From Phaeosaccion multiseriatum (Eukaryota > Ochrophyta, other classes), in contig OZ218962.1 in the NCBI GenBank assembly GCA_965112735.1, forward strand, positions 1,612,001 through 1,676,000: DNA of 64,000 nt, read 5' to 3'. The notes under the pieces are model-generated. The model saw only the letters and a list, made by a program, of their open reading frames with translations. It was not told where the DNA came from and ran no database searches. Position 1 is the first letter of the stretch. The number at the start of each line of letters is the position of its first letter. The translations under genes and the position numbers were made by a program. This document shows, piece after piece, positions 46,076 to 55,100 of this stretch.

Positions 46076-46587
46076 CGCTCCCTCCCTCACTCGCTCCCTC
46101 ACTCACTCACTCACTCACTCACTCACTCACTCACTCACTCACTCACTCACTCACTCACTCACTCACTTACTCACTCACTCACTCACTCACTCACTCACTC
46201 AATCACTCACCCACTCACCAACTCACCTACTGCCTCCTTCACTTACTCCCTCCCTCCTTCCCTCCCTCCCTCCCTCCCTCACTCACTCACTCACTTACTC
46301 ACTCACTCACTCACTCACTCACTCACTCACTCACTCACTCACTCACTCACTTACTCACTCACTCACTCACTCACCCACTCACACACTCACTCACTGCCTC
46401 TCTCACTCCCTCCCTCCCTCCCTCCCTCCCTCATTCACTCACTCACTCACTCACTCACTCACTCACTCACTCACTCACTCACTCACTCACTCACTCACTC
46501 ACTCACTGACTCACTCACTCACTCACTCACTCACTGACCCACGCACTCACGCACACACTCACCCACCCTCTCCCTCACTCCCTCGCT

Positions 46588-46630
46588 CACGATCGATGTA
46601 TCGCCGAGCCAGCTCGCACTATAACACAGC
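46588..46630. other. Conserved inverted-repeat island, longest form
   Basis: Preceded by GATCGATGTAT, then the CGAGC-ca-GCTCG inverted repeat and CACTATAACACAGC. More diverged forms lie near 37689, 39721, 39970, 40024, 44264 and 47642; each has a GAGC-nn-GCTC or similar core followed by CTCTA or CTCTTAT-type sequence. Confidence 0.85.
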
Positions 46631-46782
46631 TCACTCACTCACTCACTCACTCACTCACTCACTCACTCACTCACTGCCTCCTTTACTCCCTCCCTTCCTC
46701 CCACCCTCCCTCCCTCACTCACTCCCTCCCTTCCTCCCTCCCTCCCTCCCTCCCACCCTCCCTCCCTCACTCACTCCCTCCC

Positions 46783-47610
46783 TCCGTCCCTCCCTCCCTC
46801 CCTCCCTCCCTCCCTCCCTCCCTCCCTCCCTCCCTCCCTCCCTCCCTCCCTCCCTCCCTCCCTCCCTCCCTCCCTCCCTCCCTCCCTCCCTCCCTCCCTC
46901 CCTCCCTCCCTCCCTCCCTCCCTCCCTCCCTCCCTCCCTCCCTCCCTCCCTCCCTCCCTCCCTCCCTCCCTCCCTCCCTCCCTCCCTCCCTCCCTCCCTC
47001 CCTCCCTCCCTCCCTCCCTCCCTCCCTCCCTATAACCCTCCCTCCCTCCCTCCCTCCCTCCCTCCCTCCCTCCCTCCCTCCCTCCCTCCCTCCCTCCCTC
47101 CCTCCCTCCCTCCCTCCCTCCCTCCCTCCCTCCCTCCCTCCCTCCCTCCCTCCCTCCCTCCCTCCCTCCCTCCCTCCCTCCCTCCCTCCCTCCCTCCCTC
47201 CCTCCCTCCCTCCCTCCCTCCCTCCCTCCCTCCCTCCCTCCCTCCCTCCCTCCCTCCCTCCCTCCCTCCCTCCCTCCCTCCCTCCCTCCCTCCCTCCCTC
47301 CCTCCCTCCCTCCCTCCCTCCCTCCCTCCCTCCCTCCCTCCCTCCCTCCCTCCCTCCCTCCCTCCCTCCCTCCCTCCCTCCCTCCCTCCCTCCCTCCCTC
47401 CCTCCCTCCCTCCCTCCCTCCCTCCCTCCCTCCCTCCCTCCCTCCCTCCCTCCCTCCCTCCCTCCCTCCCTCCCTCCCTCCCTCCCTCCCTCCGTCCCTC
47501 CCTCCCTCCCTCCCTCCCTCCCTCCCTCCCTCCCTCCCTCCCTCCCTCCCTCCCTCCCTCCCTCCCTCCCTCCGTCCCTCCCTCCCTCCCTCCCTCCCTC
47601 CCATCCTCAC
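46783..47610. repeat. CCCT tract over 800 bp
   Basis: About 205 units broken once by TATAACC near 47031 and by two CCGT units near 47493 and 47573. It is the longest near-pure tract in the window. Confidence 0.94.
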
Positions 47611-47938
47611 GCACTCGCTCACTCATCCACTCACCCACTATCCACCGAGCTTGCTCTATGATGGAACGCAAATATGCACGCGTTTGCTCATCAACTTGTT
47701 CACTCTCACTCATGGTCTCTGACTCCCTCTGTCACTCACACCCTTATTCCCTCCCTCCCTCACTCCCTCGCTCACTCACTTATGCGCCTCACTCACTCAC
47801 TCACCCGCCCATTCCTCGCTCACCCACATACTCCCTCCCTCCCGCACTCACTCACTCACTCACTCACTCACTCACTCACTCAATCACCCACGCACTCAGA
47901 CACACACTCACTCACCCTCTCCCTCACTCCCTCGCTCA

Positions 47939-47980
47939 CGATCGATGTATCGCTGAGCCAGCTCGCACTATAACACAGCT
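47939..47980. other. Conserved inverted-repeat island
   Basis: Identical to the 46588 copy except for one change (CGCTGAGC for CGCCGAGC). The flanks from here to about 48160 repeat those after 44588, including CCCATCCTCCTCGCCTCA and TTCACGTGCTCCCTCAATC, so a block of about 240 bp was duplicated. Confidence 0.85.
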
Positions 47981-48652
47981 CACTCACTCACTCATCACTC
48001 ACTCACTCATCACTCACTCATCACTCACTCGCTCACTCACTCACTCACTCCCATCCTCCTCGCCTCACTCACTCCCTCATTCACTAACTCGCTTACCCAA
48101 TCATTCACTCACCTACTCCTTCACGTGCTCCCTCAATCCCTCTCTCCGTCACTCACTCGCTCCCTCCCTCGCTCCCTCCCTCACTCACTCACTCACTCAT
48201 TCGCTCCCTCCCTCGCTCCCTCCCTCACTCACTCACTCACTCACTCACCCACTCACACGCTGCCTCCTTCACTCACTCCCTCCCTCCCTCCCTCCCTCCT
48301 TCCCTCCCTCCTTCCCTCCCCCCCTCCCTCACTCACTCGCGTTTCCTCTCACCCAATCACTCGCCCACTCACTCATTCACTCACTTACGCGCGAGCGCAC
48401 CACTCTCTCCCTCGTTCACTCACCCACTCCCTCACTCCCTCCATCTCTCCCTCCCTCTCTCCCTCTCTCGCTCACTCTCTCACCCCCTCACTTGCCCCCC
48501 CCTCTCTTCCCTCTCTTCCCTCCCTCCCTCACTGTGTCACTGACTCACTCACTTACTCACTCACTCACTCACTCACTCACTCACTCACTCACTCACTCAC
48601 TCACTCACTCACTCACTCACTCACTCACTCACTCACTCACTCACTCACTCAC

Positions 48653-48714
48653 TCTCTCACCCACACACGCGCCCAATCACTCAGTCAGTCAGTCAGTCAC
48701 CCACCCAATTAACC
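48653..48714. repeat. 62-bp punctuating block, copy 1
   Basis: TCTCTCACCCACACACGCGC, CCAATCACTCAG, four CAGT units, then CCCACCCAATTAACC. Identical at 48944 and 49307. CTCA repeats of different length separate the copies. Confidence 0.93.
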
Positions 48715-48943
48715 ACTCACTCACTCACTCACTCACTCACTACTCACTCACTTACTCACTCACTCACTCACTCACTCACTCACTCACTCACTCACTCACT
48801 CACTCACTCACTCACTCACTCACTCACTCACTCACTCACTCACTCACTCACTCACTCACTCACTCACTCACTCACTCACTCACTCACTTACTCACTCACT
48901 CACTTACTCACTCACTCACTCACTCACTCACTCACTCACTCAC

Positions 48944-49005
48944 TCTCTCACCCACACACGCGCCCAATCACTCAGTCAGTCAGTCAGTCACCCACCCAAT
49001 TAACC
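48944..49005. repeat. 62-bp punctuating block, copy 2
   Basis: Same as copy 1, 291 bp downstream of it. A CACTACTCAC interruption follows each copy, so the repeated unit is larger than the block. Confidence 0.93.
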
Positions 49006-49306
49006 ACTCACTCACTCACTCACTCACTCACTCACTCACTACTCACTCACTCACTCACTCACTCACTCACTCACTCACTCACTCACTCACTCACTCACTC
49101 ACTCACTCACTCACTCACTCACTCACTCACTCACTCACTCACTCACTCACTCACTCACTCACTCACTCACTCACTCACTCACTCACTCACTCACTCACTC
49201 ACTCACTCACTCACTCACTCACTCACTCACTCACTCACTCACTCACTCACTCACTCACACACTCACTCACTCACTCACTCACTCACTCACTCACTCACTC
49301 ACTCAC

Positions 49307-49368
49307 TCTCTCACCCACACACGCGCCCAATCACTCAGTCAGTCAGTCAGTCACCCACCCAATTAACC
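49307..49368. repeat. 62-bp punctuating block, copy 3
   Basis: Same as copies 1 and 2, 363 bp downstream of copy 2; the extra length is CTCA units only. Confidence 0.93.
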
Positions 49369-49704
49369 ACTCACTCACTCACTCACTCACTCACTCACTC
49401 ACTCACTACTCACTCACTCACTCACTCACTCACTCACTCACTCACTCACTCACTCACTCACTCACTCACTCACTCACTCACTCACTCACTCACTCACTCA
49501 CTCACTCACTCACTCACTCACTCACTCACTCACTCACTCACTCACTCACTCACTCACTCACTCACTCACTCACTCACTCACTCACTCACTCACTCACTCA
49601 CTCACTCACTCACTCACTCACTCACTCACTCACTCACTCACTCACTCACTCACTCACTCACTCACTCACTCACTCACTCACCCATTCACTCACTCACTCT
49701 GTGG

Positions 49705-50025
49705 TAGAGCTACCTCTCTCTGCCTGAAGAGTACCGAGACAACCCCCAAGCTGAGCACTACCGAGGGTAAGAGAGTTGCGAGAAGAGACCATAAATGCTA
49801 TTAGAGAGCAAGGGCGCCATCCTGACCCAGAGACCCTGGAATCTTCCTTGTGTAAAGGAAGCTTTCCAATTGGTCTATTGGCGATGTTGTGAGTGTAGCC
49901 TCTCCGTCGTCTCTCTCTCTCAGGAGGGGGAGAGAGAGCTTTAAGTTAACGAACATGGCAAAGTGGGGCCGGTGTGCTACAAGTAAAGTAGCAAAGTAGT
50001 GAAGCATGAAATTGATTAAGCCCCT
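49705..50025. other. Boundary between repeats and genes; 3' flank of the DIX gene
   Basis: The CTCA tract ends at CTGTGGTAGAGC and the sequence becomes complex. A CTCTCTCTCT / GAGAGAG pair near 49910-49940 can form a stem. No RNA gene or open frame of note. The segment just before 50025 should contain the 3' untranslated region of the minus-strand gene; no clear AATAAA was seen on that strand. Confidence 0.6.
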
Positions 50026-50096
50026 TCACATACGTTGATTTGGGGGCGGGTGTCCCCCAAAGTTAGCGAACTGTGGTGCCTGTTGCTGCTGCTGCG

Positions 50097-50151
<55 letters not shown>

Positions 50152-50929
50152 AAATTGGGGCTGCTGGTGGCGCTGCGGGGAGGCCCCAGGCATCATTGTT
50201 TTCGGGGCAGCTGGTGGGGGGCTGAAGGCAGGCGAGTGAGTCGCTGCTGTAGCGGTGTTATCAAAAATGCCTAGCAAATCGTCTGGCTGTGACGGGGATT
50301 GCTGTTGCAGCCTCGCTCCACTGGTGCCGCCGCCCATCCCTAGCAGGTCTCCCGAAGAGGTCGGAGCGCTCCCAAAGCTGCTGCCGCTGCTGCTCCCGCT
50401 GCTGCCTGCGGGTCCTACTGCACTGACAGCTCCTGCTGCTGGTGCGGGTGCTGGTTGCTCCCGAGTGAGCAAACTGCCCCCACTCCTGTGCCCTTCCGCC
50501 AGTCTCGTCACTTTGGCGGAATACACGCCCTCGTAGTTGGGCACCGGTGCTTCTCCATCCTGCATATCCACCCACACTACCACCAACATACACGTACGAA
50601 TACAAGCATGCATGTTGAGAGGTTGGGGCTTGTTGCATCAGGAAAGGTAGCCCCCAAGCACCCAGCCCAGACTCGCCAAGACACGCCGAGACGCTGTGCT
50701 TCACAAAGGCAGGGAAACAAACAACGACTCTGTTCGCTCACTCACCGAAGCCATCCCGAAACTTCTTTTTGAAGCGGAAGTGGAAGTGCCCGGGAAGAGG
50801 GAAATGCCTCTGCACATCTCCGAATTTAACCGCCCCATTGTGCACTGTGGAGCTGGGAAGCTGGAACACGTTCGGCTTGTCAGCCTCGTCGCCGTCACTT
50901 GGAATGAAGTACCTGCCACGAAAAAGCAT
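50026..50929 (-). CDS. DIX-domain protein with DLLG motifs and poly-Q tail (244 aa, two exons)
   Basis: Proposed exons are 50929-50746 and 50576-50026, with a 169-nt intron (donor GTGAGT, acceptor GTGGTAG) that keeps phase. Joining them makes continuous FRDGFVWVDMQDGEAPVP, a hallmark of DIX-like domains: a basic strand (HFRFKKKF) then acidic turn and YEG strand. The domain spans about residues 3-90. In Dishevelled, Axin and plant SOSEKI proteins such domains polymerise head to tail in signalling or polarity complexes. The rest is low complexity: Ser/Gly/Pro-rich, GDLLGM at 137-142, DDLLGIF at 160-166, about 24 Gln at 204-227, and FANFGG near the end. DLLG and FANF motifs recall endocytic adaptors, which is inference. 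The start is the first Met after a CTG tract; the frame is open upstream through poly-Leu, so the N-terminus is uncertain. Confidence 0.72.
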
Positions 50930-50930
50930 C

Positions 50931-50931
<1 letters not shown>

Positions 50932-50996
<65 letters not shown>

Positions 50997-50998
50997 AG
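50932..50998. repeat. CAG/CTG trinucleotide tract at the 5' end of the DIX gene
   Basis: About 20 CAG units on the plus strand with a few CAA, ending three bases before the proposed start codon. On the transcribed strand it reads CTG, so it is a CUG tract in the 5' untranslated region, or poly-Leu if translation starts further upstream. Confidence 0.85.
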
Positions 50999-51477
50999 GA
51001 GAAGCAGTGGAGCGGTGAGGCGAGTTTGCGCGCCATCACCTCGTCGGCTCCTCACCCACCTAATCATTTCGCTCCAGGAGTTCTTTACCGCCCCGGCACG
51101 GCCATCCCAAAAGACTTTCTTATTTCCCCAGCGATGATGACACAATAGGTGCAATATACTTCTCGGGGGGGGGGGTTCATCATTACCTCATCAGTCGTCG
51201 AGCCTGTGAGCCGGGTCGTTTCAGTTTCAGTTTGATGAACACAATTGGGTTCCTCGGGCCCAAGGTCATCTAGGCAGCCTGCTAGTGACCGTGGGCGCGT
51301 GCGTGGTGCCGCCCAGCCAGTGGGTAGCAGCACACCTGTAGGCCTAAGCCTGCACTCCTCGTAGGGCCAGCGAGGCGGAAAGAGACAACCAAGTCCTCAC
51401 TTCCAATAAAAAAAAAAAAAAAAAAGTATTCTGGGCACTCCCACCGTCCGCCTAGTTGCGTGTTTTTTTTTGGTGAT

Positions 51478-51618
51478 CTGCCCTAGGCCGCAGGCCTCCG
51501 GCCCGCCTAGTAGCTAGGCCGCCTAGGCGGCGGCATAGCTAAATAGGCCGAGGGCCTACGGCCCTCGCTAGGCCGGGCAATTTCCCCAAATAGGCCTAGG
51601 CCGCTAGGCGTGCATGGG
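51478..51618. repeat. Cluster of GGCCTA/TAGGCC palindromes
   Basis: Many overlapping CCTAGG, TAGGCC and GCCTAGG motifs, with a perfect 8-bp hairpin CGAGGGCC-tac-GGCCCTCG near 51551-51569. Composition is unlike either flank. Function unknown; it could be a decayed foldback element. Confidence 0.7.
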
Positions 51619-51869
51619 GCTGACCAAGGAACTCAACTCGCTTCCTTCCCTCCACAGGGCGTTTGCCTTGGGAAGGTCCGGTCAGCGCAGAAGCTATTAC
51701 TCTCCTAATCTTTTACTGAAACTAAACTGAAACGCTTGCTACACCGCGCCAGCGGGCGACAGGGGTTAGCGAGAGCGCTTCAAAGGCGAGGGATCGCTCC
51801 ATCTCCGCAGGCATCTGCCCCCACCGCTCGCGCCAAGACCCAGTCCTCGTTTCGTGTGTTTGTGCCGAA

Positions 51870-51962
51870 CCAATGCCTAACGTGACCATATCGCGGCCAG
51901 CAGGCCTCGTTCAGGCTGCTTGTGCCCCCGCAGGTGCGCTGTTTTAGCCCCGCAAAGGGCCA
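51870..51962. repeat. Diverged solitary satellite monomer fragment
   Basis: CCAATGCC, then 17 nt, then GGCCAGCA, then GTTCAGGCTG, GTGCCC, AGCCC and CAAAGGGCC follow the same order as the satellite monomer. The 17-nt spacing between the first two blocks is identical. The left arm of the satellite hairpin (GGCCCTTT) is lost. It is more than 22 kb from the nearest satellite array and lies between genes. Confidence 0.75.
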
Positions 51963-52123
51963 GATGGACTTGAGCCCATTCTACGCCCCACATGCTACCT
52001 TCATGGCCAGCGAGTGCCTCTGCGCAGAAGGCGAGCAGAGCACACACACCAGGTGTGCCTGAGCTGGAGCCGCCGCCGGCACGGGATGCGAGGGCGGGGC
52101 GGGCCTGAGGTTCTCTCTCTCTC

Positions 52124-55100
52124 TCACGTCGTCTTGTGCGAGCGCTTCGGGACGTCGGTGTCGCTATCCGGGTCAGCGAGCTTGAATTCACATTGCCCTT
52201 GAAGCAGAGCTTTCTCGTAGACGTGCGTGGTAATCTGGGGTGCATTGAGGGGCAAGTGGAGTTGCTTCGTTAGCTTCTGACGTCGGCCGGCCGTCCAGGA
52301 CGAGGCGCTGCGCTGCGCTACACCAACAACAAGAGTGGGGCTCCCTGTTCACCTGCTCTTGTGCCTCCTCTAACTCCTTCTCCATGCTCTCAATCTGCAG
52401 GGGCGGGGGGCGGGGGGGGAAGGGAGTGAGCCGAGCCGCACGGAGCCGCGGAGGGGGGTTCCTGCTCCAAATGGCGAGAGACCAACCCGCAAAATCAGAG
52501 CGGACATGTTGGAGGTTGCTCACCTCCTGCTCCCTCTGGGCAAGCTCTTCCTCCATAAGCCTCCTATCCTCCATCATCACGCGAAGGGCCGCTTCCGAGC
52601 CGTTCTCCTATTGGGAATGCACAACGAGCCAAAACAAAGGTCAGGGGATAGGGGGCGCCCCCTCCACAATCGCCTCTGTTTAGCCCCTCTTCGGTCTCCG
52701 TTACCTCTGTTTCGGACAGCCTTGCAAGAAGCGCCTCCTGCGTGGCCTCCAGCCCAGCGTGGTCAACGCCCATCTGCTGGATCCTCCTTTGCAACAAGTC
52801 CCTCTCCCGCATCAGCTCGGCCTTCTCGGCATCGGCAGCTTCCACGGTTCTACAGGCGTGCAACAAACAATGGTTTCAAAAAAAAAAGAATCAGACGACA
52901 AAAGACCCACGCCTCGCCGTCCCCCTGCGCAGCTTTGGAAAGCCGCTGCCTCCACTCACATGTGGGATTGTATGAGGTGTCCCTCCGTGGAGCCTTCTGG
53001 ACATTGAACGGCCTCTCGCGGGCCCTGCCCCTGCCCCTGCTCCTTCGCCGCTCTTGCTGCTTCGCCGCTCCCCACGAGGGGCTGCTGCGGACTGCCCTCC
53101 TGTCCCGGACCAAGGCTGGCTTCGTAGTCCTGCTCGATCTGCGCGCTTGCCGCCCCCACTGCTTGTAGCCTCCTCTGGAGCGCCTCTCTCGCCGCCTCTG
53201 CCTCCCCCATACGCGCCTCGGAATCGGCAAGCGCGGCACATGTGCTGCTCAGGCGGGTTTGCAAGTCCTGGGAACGCGCCTCCGTGGTCTGCAGCCGCTC
53301 CGTGATGTCCGCCTCTCTGGCTCGGCTCTCCCTGAGCTCCTCCTCCTTCTCCGCAACACTCTGGGTGGCCATGGCCAGAGCCCTCTCCGCTTCAGCCGTT
53401 TCGGCCAGCGCGACGGCATTCCTTTGCAGCTCTCGCTCAATCTCAAGCTTCTCTTGTTGAAGCCGCTCATTCGCCTCCTCTGCTACCCTCACCCTCTCTG
53501 CGAGCTCCTCCCTTTCTGCCGTTCGTTGCTCAGCAGCCGCAAGCTCTGAGGCCGACACCAGCCCCTGCCCATGCGCCTGCTCGAGTTGGGCGAGCTCCGA
53601 TCCTACTCCTTGCAGTCTCGCTCTGAGCGCCTCTCTCGCCGCCTCTGCCTCCCCCATACGCGCCTCGGATTCGGCAAGCGCGGCACATTTGCTGCTCAGG
53701 CGGGTTTGCAAGTCCTGGGAACGCGCCTCCGTGGTCTGGAGCCGCTCCGTGCTGTCCGCCTCTCTGGCTCGGCTCTCCCTGAGCTCCTCCTCCTTCTCCG
53801 CAACACTCTGGGTGGCCATGGCCAGAGCCCTCTCCGCTTCAGCCGTTTCGGCCAGCGCGACGGCATTCCTTTGCAGCTCTCGCTCAATGTCAAGCTTCTC
53901 TTGTTGAAGCCGCTCATTCGCCTCCTCTGCTACCCTCACTCTCTCTGCGAGCTCCTCCTCCCTTTCTGCCATTCGCAACCGCTCCGTGCTATCCACCTCT
54001 CTGGCTCGGCTCTCCCTGAGCTCCTCCTCCTTCTCCGCAACACTTTGGGTGGCCATGGCCAGAGCCCTCTCCGCTTCAGCCGTTTCGGCCAGCGCGACGG
54101 CATTCCTTTGCAGCTCTCGCTCAATCTCAAGCTTCTCTTGTCGAAGCCGCTCATTCGCCTCCTCTGCTACCCTCACCCTCTCGCAGATCTCTGCGAGCTC
54201 CTCCTCCCTTTCTGCCGTTCGTTGCTCAGCAGCCGCAAGCTCTGAGGCCGACACTAGCCCCTGCCCATGCGCCTGCTCGAGTTGGGCGAGCTCCGATCCT
54301 ACTCCTTGTAGCCTCGCTCTGAGCGCCTCTCTCGCCGCCTCTGCCTCCCCCATACGCGCCTCGGATTCGGCAAGCGCGGCACATGTGCTGCTCAGGCGGG
54401 TTTGCAAGTCCTGGGAACGCGCCTCCGTGGTCTGCAGCTGCTCCGTGATGTCCACCTCTCTGGCTCGGCTCTCCCTGAGCTCCTCCTCCTTCTCTGCCAA
54501 TATCTGCTGAAAGGAGGACAGCTCATTCGTAGCCGCGGCAAGGGAGAGTGCGTTCAGGGACACTTGCTGCTCCAGACTTTGCTTCTCCAGAAGCAGTGCC
54601 TCAGAATCGGCAACTTGAGAGCCCGCCGCTTCTAATCTCGCTTGCAGTGCCCCATTCTGCTCCTCCAGCTGCGCAACTTTCTGCTTGAAGTCGCTCTCTG
54701 TGGACTGCAAAGCCTGTAGTAGCTGCGCCTCCGTCTGTCGGCTATCCAAGAGCTCCTCTTCAACGGCACCCACGTGCTGCTCGACAAGCGAGAGCTCTAT
54801 GGTGGCCTCCGCTACCGCCCTCGTGCGCTCCTCCAGCTCCTCCTCCAGGGCCACTCTCTCTTGTCGAAGCCGCTCATTCGCCTGTTCAGCGGCTCTTATC
54901 CTCTCGTCGTTCTCTGCGAGCTCCTCCTCCCTTTCTGCCGTTCGTTGCTCAGCAGCCGCAAGCTCTGAGGCCGACACTAGCCCCTGTCCATGCGCCTGCT
55001 CGAGTTGGGCGAGCTCCGATCCTACTGCTTGTAGCCTCGCTCCGAGCGCCTCTCTCGCCGCCTCTGCCTCCCCCATACGTGCCTCGGAATCGGCAAGCGC

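Larger units (their letters stand above)
29379..49704. repeat. 20-kb tetranucleotide repeat domain
   Basis: The plus strand is almost all C, T and A in 4-bp units: CTCA, CCCT, CTTC and minor CTGA, CGCA and CCTA. G is nearly absent except in short islands. Up to about 41.2 kb the pattern is a degenerate super-repeat of a few hundred bp: a CTTCATCCCTCC stretch, a CTCTCTTAAGCACGCACG stretch, CTCACTCCACCCTTCAC, then CCCT and CTGACTCA. After that, long pure tracts dominate. All three plus frames are mostly open because the units lack stop codons, which produces a spurious open frame of 2847 codons at 41184-49727 made of Ser, Leu, Pro, Thr, His and Phe. The minus strand likewise gives Gly-Arg-Glu frames. 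Tract lengths may be unreliable in any assembly. Confidence 0.95.
50999..52123. other. Intergenic region between the DIX and coiled-coil genes
   Basis: No supported gene. Contents in order: the upstream sequence of the DIX gene, whose first exon or promoter may lie here; a G run near 51164-51174; CCAATAAA running into about 18 A at 51402-51424, which could be a retroposed poly-A end on the plus strand; a T run near 51463-51472; a GC-rich palindrome cluster at 51478-51618; a satellite relic at 51870-51962; and the 3' flank of the coiled-coil gene. Short frames exist on both strands but none matches a known family. Confidence 0.55.

Noticed and set aside
42661-47610. Telomeric repeat
   Set aside because: CCCT lacks the AA of CCCTAA-type telomeres, lies inside the contig and is mixed with CTCA and CTTC tracts.
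41184-49727. Open frame of 2847 codons on the plus strand
   Set aside because: It is only Ser, Leu, Pro, Thr, His and Phe from 4-bp repeats without stop codons. The other two plus frames are also open over long parts, and there is no domain.
50035-50274. Plus-strand poly-Leu frames opposite the poly-Q tract
   Set aside because: They are the antisense of a better supported coding exon.
51877-52245. Minus-strand open frame of 122 codons
   Set aside because: It overlaps the last exon of the coiled-coil gene in another frame and runs into the satellite relic. The spliced exon ending at 52124 explains the coding signal.
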